Shown in pieces: positions 9,754 through 19,206 of a stretch of 64,000 bases of DNA. Every line of letters starts with the position of its first letter. Position 1 is the stretch's first letter. This DNA is from Pseudomonas sp. ML96 (GTDB lineage: Bacteria > Pseudomonadota > Gammaproteobacteria > Pseudomonadales > Pseudomonadaceae). Below the pieces are notes generated by a model, which did not search any database, was not told where the DNA came from, and saw only the letters and a list, made by a program, of their open reading frames with translations. The stretch covers positions 62,001 to 126,000 of the forward strand of contig NZ_JPMY01000016.1 in NCBI RefSeq assembly GCF_000761545.1. Direction: 5' to 3'. A program made the position numbers and the translations under genes.

Positions 9754-10622
9754 GCCAGCTCCTCTTCATCGGTACCCAGGTAGGCGGCAATCACCTTCTC
9801 GTCGTTACGTATCTGCGCCGGTTCGCCACGGGCGATCACATCACCGTGATCGAGCACGATGATGTGGTCGGAGATGTTCATCACCATGCCCATGTCATGC
9901 TCGATCAGCAGCACGGTGATGCCGTGGTGATCGCGCAGGAAGCGGATGATCCGGCTCAGCGCCTCGGTCTCCGAGGGGTTGAGGCCGGCGGCCGGCTCGT
10001 CCAGGCAGATGATTTCCGGGCGTGTGCACATGGCCCGGGCGATCTCCAGGCGGCGCTGCTGGCCGTAGGACAGCTCGCCGGCCAGGCGGTTGGCGGCGTC
10101 CACCAGGCCGACCACCTCCAGCCAGTAGAAGGCATGGTCCAGCGCCTCGTTCTCCGCGCGGCGGTAGCCGGGGGTGTTGAGCACGCCAGCGAGCAGGTTG
10201 CGGTTGACGAACATGTGCTGGGCCACCAGCAGGTTCTCCACCACCGACATCTCGCGGAACAGCCGGATGTTCTGGAAGGTGCGCGCCAGGCCGGCGCGAT
10301 TGATCAGGTGGGTGCCGCCGAACATCTTGTACCAGACCCGGTTGGCGAACTGCGCCGGGCGCACGAAGTCGTCCGCCTGGAACGGCTGGCCGAGCACCTT
10401 GATCACATCGGTGGTGCGCCCGCGCGCATCCAGCAGGATGTTGCCGCCGGTGGCGCTGTAGAAGCCGGTGAGGCAGTTGAACACCGTGGTCTTGCCGGCA
10501 CCGTTGGGGCCGATCAGTGCGGTGATGGAGTGCCGATCGACGTCCAGGTTGACGTCATTGAGCGCCTTGATGCCGCCGAACTGCATCATCAGATGCTCGA
10601 CGCGAAGAATCTTGTCGCTCAT
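9750..10622 (-). CDS. livG: branched-chain amino acid ABC transporter ATPase (LivG/BraF)
   Basis: A 290-residue ATPase subunit of the importer, with Walker A GPNGAGKTT, signature LSYGQQRRLEIARAM and Walker B CLDEPAAGLNP. The insertion between Walker A and the signature, and the C-terminal GEPAQIRNDEKVIAAYLG, are typical of LivG. It overlaps livM upstream (ATGA) and livF downstream, so the three are translationally coupled. Confidence 0.95.
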   Translation of the reverse strand: MSDKILRVEHLMMQFGGIKALNDVNLDVDRHSITALIGPNGAGKTTVFNCLTGFYSATGGNILLDARGRTTDVIKVLGQPFQADDFVRPAQFANRVWYKMFGGTHLINRAGLARTFQNIRLFREMSVVENLLVAQHMFVNRNLLAGVLNTPGYRRAENEALDHAFYWLEVVGLVDAANRLAGELSYGQQRRLEIARAMCTRPEIICLDEPAAGLNPSETEALSRIIRFLRDHHGITVLLIEHDMGMVMNISDHIIVLDHGDVIARGEPAQIRNDEKVIAAYLGTDEEELA

Positions 10623-11890
10623 GGCGCCACCCCCTTGCGCGGCTCGACCCCGGCGCGGCTGATGCGGATCAGCCCGCGCGGGCGCCAGATCATCATCAAC
10701 ACCATCAGCACGCCGAACAGCAGCACCCGGTAATCGGCGAAGGCGCGCAGCAGCTCCGGCGCCACGGTGAGGACGAAGGCGGCGATCACCACCCCGAGCG
10801 TCGAACCCATGCCGCCGAGCACGACGATGGCGAGGATCAGCGCTGACTCGAAGAAGGTGAACGACGATGGGTTGACGAAGCCCTGGTAGGTGGCGAAGAA
10901 CACCCCGGCAAGCCCCGCGGTGGAAGCGCCGAGGGTGAAGGCCGAGAGCTTGACCAGCACATGGTTGAGGCCCATGGCGCGGCAGGCGATCTCGTCCTCA
11001 CGCAGCGCCTCCCAGGCACGGCCGACCGGCATGCGGGTCAGCCGATGCTTGACGTAGAGCACCAGCAGCACCACCAGGAACAACGCGGCGTAGATGAAGA
11101 TGAACTTCATATTGGGGTCGTAGGCCACGCCGAAGAACTCGTGATACGGCACCCCGCCGTCCTTGGCCCGACGGCCGAACTCCAGGCCGAACAGGGTCGG
11201 TGCCGGCGCGGACATGCCGTTGGGCCCGCCGGTGAAACTCAGCCAGTTGTTCAGCACCAGGCGGATGATCTCGCCGAAGCCCAGCGTGACGATGGCCAGA
11301 TAGTCACCGTGCATACGCAGCACCGGGAAGCCGAGGATGGCTCCGGCCACCGCCGCCGCCAGAGCGGCCAGCGGCAACACGGTCCAGAAGCCCAGGTCCA
11401 GGTAGTGGTAGCCGAGCGCCAGGCCGTAGGCGCCGATGGCGTAGAAGGCCACGTAGCCGAGGTCGAGCAATCCGGCCAGGCCGACCACGATGTTCAGGCC
11501 CAGGCCCAGCAGCACATAGATCAGCCCGAGGATCACCACGGTCAGCAGGTACTTGCTGGCGAAGAGCGGGAAGATCACTGCCGCCACCACCAGCAGCGGC
11601 ACGATCCAGCGCAGGCGGCTGCGGTAGCCCGGCGGCAACACGTGCACGCCGGAGCCGCTGCCTTCGAAGCCGTCGAGGATGCGTTTACCGCTGGCGGTCT
11701 GCAGGAACAGGCTGAGTACCAGGCGGCCGAGCACCACGACGGCGACGATCAGCCCCAGGCGCTCGGGCTGCAGGTTGAAGCTGTAGCCGTCGAGCACGAT
11801 GCCGACGATGGGGCCGAACACGATCAGCGCCACCAGGCCGGCCAGCACCGCATCCAGCAGGCTGCGTTTGATATCGATGGAAGATGTCAT
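10619..11890 (-). CDS. livM: branched-chain amino acid ABC transporter permease (LivM/BraE)
   Basis: A 423-residue inner-membrane permease. The N-terminal part (about 100 residues, two helices) is the extra domain found on LivM of enteric and Pseudomonas importers. The rest is the usual permease core with GLNIVVGLAGLLDLGYVAF and the motif AWEALREDEIACRAMGLN, which contacts the ATPase. It begins 9 bp after livH and overlaps livG. Confidence 0.95.
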   Translation of the reverse strand: MTSSIDIKRSLLDAVLAGLVALIVFGPIVGIVLDGYSFNLQPERLGLIVAVVVLGRLVLSLFLQTASGKRILDGFEGSGSGVHVLPPGYRSRLRWIVPLLVVAAVIFPLFASKYLLTVVILGLIYVLLGLGLNIVVGLAGLLDLGYVAFYAIGAYGLALGYHYLDLGFWTVLPLAALAAAVAGAILGFPVLRMHGDYLAIVTLGFGEIIRLVLNNWLSFTGGPNGMSAPAPTLFGLEFGRRAKDGGVPYHEFFGVAYDPNMKFIFIYAALFLVVLLVLYVKHRLTRMPVGRAWEALREDEIACRAMGLNHVLVKLSAFTLGASTAGLAGVFFATYQGFVNPSSFTFFESALILAIVVLGGMGSTLGVVIAAFVLTVAPELLRAFADYRVLLFGVLMVLMMIWRPRGLIRISRAGVEPRKGVAP

Positions 11891-11899
11891 CGTGCGCCC

Positions 11900-12814
<915 letters not shown>

Positions 12815-12956
12815 ACGCGCTCTCGTCCGGGGCACGGCCAGGCGGCCGTGCTTATCAAATCAGGCGGGAAGCGCTGAAACACTGCAGGAGCCTTCCAGCG
12901 TTCCCGGAATGCACCGGTCGGCGGAGGCTCCCGCCGACCGGCCGAGTGCCGCGGGG

Positions 12957-14081
12957 TTACTGCATCTGGTGGTACTTGCCCTTGTCGTCCCACTCGTACA
13001 TCACGTAGTCGGACACCTTCAGGTCGCCCTTGGCGTCGAAGGCCTTCTTGCCCATCACGGTGGCGACCGGGTTGGCCTTCAGCCATTCGCTGGCCTTGGC
13101 GCCATCGGTGCTGCCGGCGCCGGTGAAGGCTGCGGCCAGAGCCTGGATCGAGGCGTAGGCGTAGAGGGTGTAGCCTTCCGGCTCGTAACCGCCGGCGCGG
13201 AACTTGTCGATCACCGCCTTGCCGTCCGGAATCAGGCGCGGGTCGGCGCCGAAGGTCATCAGCACACCCTTGGTGTACTGCGGGCCGCCGGCGGTGGTGA
13301 CCATCTCGTCGGTCACTACGCAGTCACCGGAGAGGAACTTGGCGTCCAGGCCCTGCTCGCGCATCTGGCGTACCAGTGGGCCGGCTTCCGGGTGGCAACC
13401 GCCGAAGTAGACGACTTCGGTACCGGCGGCGCGGACCTTGGTGACCAGGGCGTTGAAGTCCTTCTCACCACGAGTCAGACCTTCGTACAGCACCGGCTCG
13501 ACGCCGCGTTTTTCCAGCTGCGCCTTGGTTGCATCAGCCAGGCCCTGGCCGTAGGTGTCCTTGTCGTGGATCACTGCGACTTTCTTGGCCTTCAGGGTAT
13601 CGACGATATAGTCGCCAGCAACCACACCCTGCTGGTCGTCACGGCCGCACATGCGGAACATGGCGCCCAGGCCGCGCTCGGTGACCTGCGGGTTGGTCGA
13701 GGCTGGGGTGATGGCGATGATGCCCGCCTCGTCGTACACCTCGGAGGCCGGGATGGTGGAGGACGAGCAGAAGTGGCCAACCACGCCGACTGCCTTGTCC
13801 TGGTCGACCAGACGGTTGGCTACCGACACGGCCTGCTTCGGCTCGCAGGCGTCGTCCGCCTTGACCAGCTTGATCTTCTCGCCGTTGATGCCACCAGCGG
13901 CGTTGATGTCCTCGGCGGCCTGAGTCGCGCCACGCCAGTATTGCTCACCAAACGAGGCGTTGGGGCCGGTATGCGGGCCGGCGACGCCGATCACGACATC
14001 CGCCTGAGCCAGGGTAGAAGCGCCCGCCGCGGCGGTTACCGCGAGAGCCAGAAAGCCTTTTCTGAAAAACTTCTGCGACAT
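12957..14081 (-). CDS. livK: periplasmic branched-chain amino acid binding protein (LivK/BraC)
   Basis: A 374-residue periplasmic substrate-binding protein. The signal peptide FFRKGFLALAVTAAAGASTLAQA ends in an A-X-A site before DVVIGVAGPHTGPNASFGEQ, the standard start of mature LivJ/LivK proteins. Two Cys (DDACEPKQ and GHFCSSST) match the disulfide of this family. ATG 14081 has AGGAG 11 bases upstream and opens the signal peptide; an earlier in-frame start adds 15 non-signal residues. It is first in the operon, so the promoter should lie within about 14082-14250. Confidence 0.95.
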   Translation of the reverse strand: MSQKFFRKGFLALAVTAAAGASTLAQADVVIGVAGPHTGPNASFGEQYWRGATQAAEDINAAGGINGEKIKLVKADDACEPKQAVSVANRLVDQDKAVGVVGHFCSSSTIPASEVYDEAGIIAITPASTNPQVTERGLGAMFRMCGRDDQQGVVAGDYIVDTLKAKKVAVIHDKDTYGQGLADATKAQLEKRGVEPVLYEGLTRGEKDFNALVTKVRAAGTEVVYFGGCHPEAGPLVRQMREQGLDAKFLSGDCVVTDEMVTTAGGPQYTKGVLMTFGADPRLIPDGKAVIDKFRAGGYEPEGYTLYAYASIQALAAAFTGAGSTDGAKASEWLKANPVATVMGKKAFDAKGDLKVSDYVMYEWDDKGKYHQMQ

Positions 14082-14299
14082 GGAGTTGTGCTCCTGAGGG
14101 TTTAGGTTGGCAACCTGCGACAGCAAGGCTTATGCCAGCGTAGCTCAGGAGAACAAACGACTAAGAACTATATATATGCCGTAACGGCAACGCGGCTTCG
14201 CGCCGCCGACGGCTGTGAGCGAAATGCTCCATCGGGTAACGGTCGCCCTGCAACGGTGCTAAGAAACTACTCAGCCGCACCAAGGGCAGACATGCTTAC
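14082..14299. promoter_or_regulatory. livK upstream region
   Basis: About 220 bp without a gene, between the livK start and the end of the DUF1993 gene. It includes an AT stretch (CTATATATATG, near 14168) and a GC-rich part with short inverted words. It should carry the livK promoter. I cannot point to a specific operator. Confidence 0.4.
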
Positions 14300-14806
14300 T
14301 CAGACTCGACCGAGATAATCCATCTTGCCAATCTCCAGGCCGTTGTGACGCAGGATCGCGTAGGCCGTGGTGAGGTGGAAATAGAAGTTGGGTAGGACGA
14401 AGTGCAGCAGATAGTCCTCGGCGGTGAACTTCAGCTCGGCGCCGGGGAATTTCATGACGATCTCGCGACCGGCGCCGCTGTCGATCTGCTCCGGCGTCAG
14501 GCTCTTCACGAAGTCCAGGGTCTTGGTGATACGTGCCTGCAAGTCGGAGAAGCTGCTCTCGGTATCGGCGAAACTCGGCACCTCTACCCCGGCCAGGCGC
14601 GCCGCACAGCCTTTCACCGCATCGCTGGCGATCTGCACCTGACGGGTCAGCGGGTGCATATCCGGCGCCAGGCGCGCGCTCAGCAGCACGGACGGATCGA
14701 TCTTCTTCGCCTCGGCGTACGCTGCAGCCTTGTCGAGGATGGCCGAGAGGTTGCCGAACATGCGCACGAACTGCGGTACAGAGGACTGGTAGAGGGAAAG
14801 CGACAT
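14300..14806 (-). CDS. DUF1993 family protein
   Basis: A 168-residue protein of the DUF1993 family, common in Pseudomonas and related to DinB-like four-helix folds. Family features are MSLSLYQSSVPQFVRMFGNLSAILDKAA at the start, the LAPDMHPLTRQVQ motif and the terminal FYFHLTTAYAILRHNGLEIGKMDYLG. There is no signal peptide or membrane segment. The function is unknown. It is monocistronic by position, diverging from the YjbR gene. The ATG has a GGAGGA ribosome site. Confidence 0.85.
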   Translation of the reverse strand: MSLSLYQSSVPQFVRMFGNLSAILDKAAAYAEAKKIDPSVLLSARLAPDMHPLTRQVQIASDAVKGCAARLAGVEVPSFADTESSFSDLQARITKTLDFVKSLTPEQIDSGAGREIVMKFPGAELKFTAEDYLLHFVLPNFYFHLTTAYAILRHNGLEIGKMDYLGRV

Positions 14807-14881
14807 CGGAGGAACTCCTTTGCGAAGAGGCGACGCGGTTCTGCTAGGGTAGCCGCGGTTCAGCCTGGGGAATGAAGCCTG

Positions 14882-15229
14882 ATGACCAATGAGCAGATCG
14901 CCGCATACTGTTTGAGCCTGCCTGGCGCCCGCGAGGATCTTAAGTGGGGCGGCAACCGGGTGTTCTCAATAGCGGGCAACAAAATGTTCGCCATTCTCGA
15001 TTTCATGGGCGAGCACCTGGCATTCAAGGTCGGCGCGGAGCTGTTTCTCGGCTATGTCGACCGCCCCGGCATCCTCCCGGCTCCTTATCTGGCGCGGGCG
15101 CACTGGGTCAGCATGGCGCCGCCCTTCCCCATGGGTGACGACGAGCTGCGCGAATGTCTGCAGCGCTCCCACCAGTTGGTGGTACGCAAGCTGCCTAAAA
15201 TCCGTCAGGTGGGACTGCTGCTCGGCTAG
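14882..15229 (+). CDS. MmcQ/YjbR family protein
   Basis: A 115-residue MmcQ/YjbR-family protein, a small alpha/beta fold with a CyaY-like topology often annotated as DNA-binding, though its role is unclear. LPGAREDLKWGGNRVFSIAGNKMFAIL and the C-terminal ELRECLQRSHQLVVRKLPKI are diagnostic. It overlaps the end of the convergent CSD-DUF1294 gene by 4 bp. Confidence 0.85.
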   Translation: MTNEQIAAYCLSLPGAREDLKWGGNRVFSIAGNKMFAILDFMGEHLAFKVGAELFLGYVDRPGILPAPYLARAHWVSMAPPFPMGDDELRECLQRSHQLVVRKLPKIRQVGLLLG

Positions 15230-15930
15230 AAAGGCAGCAGATGGCCAAGGTAACGCCCGCCCAGCACCAGGCGGTCGAGCCAGAACGCCTGGTGCAACAC
15301 GACGATGGCCCAGAACACCAGCTGGAACGAGGCCTTGCGCGTCTTGTGGCGGAATACCTGCTGCGCCACCAGGGCGCCGGGCCAGCCGCCCACTAGCTCG
15401 GCGATGTGCAGGCTGTTCTCCGGCGTGCGCCAACGGCCCTTCTGCGCGGACTGCTTGTCCAGCCAGTACTGGCAGAAGCTGAACAGGCTGACCAGCGGAT
15501 AGGCCAGCAGCACCCAGACCACGCCCTGCGCCAGCAGCGCCAGACTGCCCCAGAGCGGCAGAACACACAGGGCCGCCAGGACCAGCAACTTGAGCGGCAG
15601 ATCACGAATGCCCGCCGAAGCACTGTGCTCCGGGCGTATCACTTTGGTGCGCTGCGGCTTGGCCGCCTTCGCCGACTTGGCAACTGCATCCGGTTTACGC
15701 CGGATCGCCGGGCGATCCAGGCTCAGCCCGGCATGGCGCATGTGCTGCGCCCGCGGACGGCCCTGGGCATCGCTGCCCGGCACATAGAGCACTTCCTCGC
15801 CGGCTTGCGGGCGCTTGTCGCCACGCACGGCGGAAATATGCACGAACAGCTGCTCGCCACCGCCCTCAGGCTGGATGAAGCCGAAACCCTTGTCGTCGTT
15901 CCAGCTCTTCAGGACGCCACGCTTTTCCAT
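15226..15930 (-). CDS. cold-shock domain plus DUF1294 membrane protein
   Basis: A 234-residue two-domain protein. Residues 1-65 form a cold-shock (OB-fold) domain with RNP1-like KGFGFIQP and RNP2-like LFVHIS, expected to bind single-stranded nucleic acid. A basic linker (KSAKAAKPQRTKV) follows, then a DUF1294 membrane domain with about three helices and the conserved DKQSAQKGRWRTPENSLH and GGWPGALVAQQVFRHKT. The fusion puts a nucleic-acid-binding domain on the inner membrane; this architecture is recurrent in proteobacteria but not understood. One base separates its start from the upstream uppP stop. Confidence 0.88.
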   Translation of the reverse strand: MEKRGVLKSWNDDKGFGFIQPEGGGEQLFVHISAVRGDKRPQAGEEVLYVPGSDAQGRPRAQHMRHAGLSLDRPAIRRKPDAVAKSAKAAKPQRTKVIRPEHSASAGIRDLPLKLLVLAALCVLPLWGSLALLAQGVVWVLLAYPLVSLFSFCQYWLDKQSAQKGRWRTPENSLHIAELVGGWPGALVAQQVFRHKTRKASFQLVFWAIVVLHQAFWLDRLVLGGRYLGHLLPF

Positions 15931-15931
15931 A

Positions 15932-16762
15932 TCAGCCCTGGGCGCTGCTCCAGTCGATCAGGTGGAACTGCCAGGTGGCCAAGATCAGCAGGCCGAAAGC
16001 GATGCGGTACCAGGCAAACACCGCATAGCTGTGGTTGGCGATGAACTTGAGCAGCGCGCGCACGGCGATCATGGCGAAGATGAAGGAGATCACGAAGCCC
16101 AGGGCGAACACCGGCAGGTCGCCGGGCTGGAACAGGTCGCGGTACTTGTAGCCGGAGTACACGGCGGCGCCGACCATGGTCGGCATGGCCAGGAAGAAGG
16201 AGAACTCGGTGGCCGCGCGGCGCGACAGGCCGAACAGCAGGCCGCCGATAATGGTCGAGGCCGAGCGCGAGGTGCCGGGGATCATCGCCAGGCACTGGGC
16301 GAAGCCGATCTTCAGCGCTTCCTTCCAGGTCATGTCGTCCACTTCTTCCACGTGGACCTCGTGCTTGCGCTGTTCGGCCCAGAGCATCACCACACCGCCG
16401 ACCACCAGCGCTGCGGCCACAGTGATCGGGTTGAACAGGTATTCATGGATCAGATCGGCGAAGGCCACGCCGATGACCACAGCCGGCATGAAGGCGATCA
16501 GCAGATTGGCGGTGAAACGCTGCGCCTGGCGCTGGCGCGGCACGTTGAACACGGTGATGAGGATCTTGCGGCGGTACTCCCACATCACCGCGAGGATCGC
16601 GCCGAGCTGGATGATGATATTGAAGGCAATCGCCCGCTCACCACCGAAGCCGAGCAGATCGGCGACGACGATCTGGTGACCGGTGCTGGAGATGGGCAGG
16701 AATTCGGTCAACCCCTCCACGATGCCAAGAATCAGTACCTGCAGGGCTGTCCACAAATCCAT
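15932..16762 (-). CDS. uppP: undecaprenyl-diphosphatase UppP
   Basis: A 276-residue integral membrane enzyme that dephosphorylates undecaprenyl pyrophosphate to recycle the lipid carrier for peptidoglycan and other glycans; it gives bacitracin resistance when overproduced. Motifs seen: [17 protein letters not shown] near the N-terminus and [11 protein letters not shown] in the second repeat. About eight hydrophobic helices are present. It is transcribed with the CSD-DUF1294 gene. Confidence 0.95.
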   Translation of the reverse strand: MDLWTALQVLILGIVEGLTEFLPISSTGHQIVVADLLGFGGERAIAFNIIIQLGAILAVMWEYRRKILITVFNVPRQRQAQRFTANLLIAFMPAVVIGVAFADLIHEYLFNPITVAAALVVGGVVMLWAEQRKHEVHVEEVDDMTWKEALKIGFAQCLAMIPGTSRSASTIIGGLLFGLSRRAATEFSFFLAMPTMVGAAVYSGYKYRDLFQPGDLPVFALGFVISFIFAMIAVRALLKFIANHSYAVFAWYRIAFGLLILATWQFHLIDWSSAQG

Positions 16763-16952
16763 GAATACCTCGAACTGGCCCTTTCTCGGAAGCGGCCGAT
16801 AACTGGGTTAGCGCCTGGCGAACAGGCAGAAATCGGCGGGCATGCTACCAGATAGCCCCCCGTTAGGCTGCCGGACCAACGGTTGATGGCGCAGCTTCTA
16901 GACTGGCTATTAGCTAGCACGCATTCCAAGAACAAAAACCGGAGCACCGTTC

Positions 16953-18584
16953 ATGAGCAGTCTGCGTACCCTCCCCATCAGCCGTCGCCTGTGGCTGATC
17001 CTGCTGTCGTCCATCATCATGCTCCTGGCCCTCACCGGGCTGATGTTGCAGCAGATCCACGACGACCTCTATCGGGCCAAGGCCCTGAAGACCCGCCACG
17101 TGGTGGAGAGCGCGATCGGCGTGCTCAAGCACTACCAGGGCCTGGAGGCCGGCGGCCTGGCCCGCGCGGATGCGCAGAAACAGGCCATGGAGGTGATCCG
17201 CGGCCTGCGCTATGACCAGGACGACTACTACTGGATCAACGACATGACTCCGGTGATGGTCATGCACCCGACCAACCCCAAGCTGGAGGGCCAGAACCTC
17301 TCCGGCCTGAAGGACCCGGACGGCAAGTTCCTGTTCAACGAAATGGTGGCCATCGCCAAGAAGCAGGGATCAGGCCAGGTCGACTACCGCTGGCCCAAGC
17401 CGGGCTCGGAAGATCCGGTGCCGAAAATCTCCTATGTCGAGCTGTTCCAGCCCTGGGGCTGGATTCTCGGTTCGGGCATCTATGTCGATGACGTGCAGGA
17501 AGAGTTCCGCGAGCAGGCCCTGCGCGCCGTCGGCATCCTGATCGTGATTACCCTGCTGCTGGGCGCCCTGGTGCTGTTGATCAACCGCAGCATCGCCCGG
17601 CCGATGGATGAGGCGGTCAACGCCATGGCCAACATCGCCAGCGGCGACGCCGACCTGACCCGTAGCCTGGACAACCAGGGGCGCGATGAGCTGACCGCTC
17701 TGGGCGGCCACTTCAATGCCTTTACCGGCAAACTGCGTAGTGTCATCGGCCAGTCGCTGCAAGCTGCCAGCACCCTCGACCAGGCCTCGCAGTCACTCGG
17801 TGAGATTTCCAACAACGCCCAGCAGCACAGCCAGCAGCAATCGCAGCAGATGGAGATAGTCGCCACCGCCATCAACGAGGTGTCCTACGCCGTGCAGGAC
17901 GTGGCGAAGAACGCCGAGCATGCCGCCAGCGAAGTGCGCCTGGCCGAGCAGCAGGCGCTGCAGGGCCAGCACAACATCGACAGCAGCCTGCGCCAGATCG
18001 ATCAGCTGTCCGAGACCATCGGCCAGGCCGTGCAGGTGATCCAGAACCTGGCCCAGGAAAGCACCCAGATCGGCAGCGTGCTGGAGGTGATCCGCTCCAT
18101 CGCCGAGCAGACCAACCTGCTGGCGCTCAACGCCGCCATCGAGGCCGCTCGCGCTGGCGAGGCCGGGCGTGGCTTTGCCGTGGTCGCCGACGAGGTGCGT
18201 GCCCTGGCCAGCCGCACCCAGCAGAGCACCCAGGAAATCCAGGGCATGATCGACCGCCTGCAGGGCAACTCGGAGGCTGCGGTCAAGGTGATCAACGCCA
18301 GCAGCCAGGCCTCGCAGCAGACCGTCGAACTGGCCCGCCAGGCCGGTGAAAGCCTGGCGCAGATCGCCGCCGCCCTGCGCAACCTAACCGGCTTGAATGC
18401 CTCCATCGCCAGTGCCACGCTGCAACAGTCGCATGTGGTCGAGGATATCAATCACAATGTCACCCAGGCCGCCACGCTGGCCCATGAAAACGCCCTGGCG
18501 GCGGACCAGTCCAGCGAGGCCAGCCAGCATCTCGGCCAGTTGGCCGGGCAGCTGAACCGACTTCTGGGGCAATTCCGCGTGTGA
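16953..18584 (+). CDS. methyl-accepting chemotaxis protein with periplasmic Cache domain
   Basis: A 543-residue chemoreceptor. Membrane helix 1 is at about residues 12-30. The periplasmic part carries a single-Cache (sCache_2) signature, [20 protein letters not shown], usually found in receptors for small organic acids. Helix 2 ([15 protein letters not shown]) precedes a HAMP domain ([24 protein letters not shown]). The C-terminal signalling domain has the hairpin tip [34 protein letters not shown] in two adjoining halves. There is no C-terminal pentapeptide for CheR. The ligand is unknown. A GCCGATAA word about 150 bp upstream recalls a sigma-28 -10 element but lacks a matching -35. Confidence 0.95.
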   Translation: MSSLRTLPISRRLWLILLSSIIMLLALTGLMLQQIHDDLYRAKALKTRHVVESAIGVLKHYQGLEAGGLARADAQKQAMEVIRGLRYDQDDYYWINDMTPVMVMHPTNPKLEGQNLSGLKDPDGKFLFNEMVAIAKKQGSGQVDYRWPKPGSEDPVPKISYVELFQPWGWILGSGIYVDDVQEEFREQALRAVGILIVITLLLGALVLLINRSIARPMDEAVNAMANIASGDADLTRSLDNQGRDELTALGGHFNAFTGKLRSVIGQSLQAASTLDQASQSLGEISNNAQQHSQQQSQQMEIVATAINEVSYAVQDVAKNAEHAASEVRLAEQQALQGQHNIDSSLRQIDQLSETIGQAVQVIQNLAQESTQIGSVLEVIRSIAEQTNLLALNAAIEAARAGEAGRGFAVVADEVRALASRTQQSTQEIQGMIDRLQGNSEAAVKVINASSQASQQTVELARQAGESLAQIAAALRNLTGLNASIASATLQQSHVVEDINHNVTQAATLAHENALAADQSSEASQHLGQLAGQLNRLLGQFRV

Positions 18585-18591
18585 GGTGTCG

Positions 18592-19206
18592 ATGAGCAGT
18601 ATGGAGCACCAAGAGGTCAACCTCGGCCAGCAGCAGAACCAGGACCTGATCTGGGACCTGGACAGCATCGCCCGTCGCGAACTGGCCGAGCGCTTCATCA
18701 AGCTGTTCGAGAACCGTCTGTGCGTGTATTCCGAATCGACCCGGCAGCTGTACACCAACTACAACCTGCACTTCCCGACCGACTACGGGCGCAAGATGGT
18801 GGTGCTGCCCAACCCCTACGCCTTCCATGACACCCTGCACGGCATCGACCCGGTGGCCGTGCGCAAGACCGGCCTCTGCGTGCTGCCCGGCGTCGTGCTG
18901 GGCAAGCCTGGCTTGATGCTGACCACGCAGATCAAGGACGGCGGCCCCGCGCCCAAGACCATGCCGTTCAAGGCGGCCCTGGCGCAGATCATCAGCAACC
19001 AGAAGAAGATCAACGACGTCTTCCTGCCGATCCTGATGAAGGGTGACCTGCGCGAATTCGACCAGAAGATGCCCTACATCCATCTGCACCGCCTGCAGGT
19101 GCAGCGCCTCACCCGCCTGTCCTCATTCGAACGCGACGACATCCAGCAGACAATCACCCGCAAGCTGCTGATGCTCTATCGCCAGGCTGATACCCTCGAC
19201 TGCTAA
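18592..19206 (+). CDS. unknown protein, possible distant Tus/Ter-like
   Basis: A soluble 204-residue protein with no signal peptide or membrane segment. I do not recognise it firmly. Some spacing resembles the replication-terminus protein Tus: LPGV followed by an IxxxKKIxxxFxxI helix, then a D/E-R-F/E-F-D segment, MPYIHLHRLQVQRLTRL, and ERDDIQQTITRKL. These parallel Tus RLPGV, [33 protein letters not shown] and HRDEVLAQLEKSL. It lacks the C-terminal part of Tus (about 309 residues). The start at 18592 has GAGG upstream; it follows the chemoreceptor stop by 7 bp, so the two are likely co-transcribed. It overlaps the convergent regulator by 4 bp. Confidence 0.55.
   Translation: MSSMEHQEVNLGQQQNQDLIWDLDSIARRELAERFIKLFENRLCVYSESTRQLYTNYNLHFPTDYGRKMVVLPNPYAFHDTLHGIDPVAVRKTGLCVLPGVVLGKPGLMLTTQIKDGGPAPKTMPFKAALAQIISNQKKINDVFLPILMKGDLREFDQKMPYIHLHRLQVQRLTRLSSFERDDIQQTITRKLLMLYRQADTLDC

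Noticed and set aside
16795..16802. GCCGATAA as a sigma-28 -10 box for the chemoreceptor
   Set aside because: No -35 element at the right distance and about 150 bp from the start codon, so not listed as a promoter.
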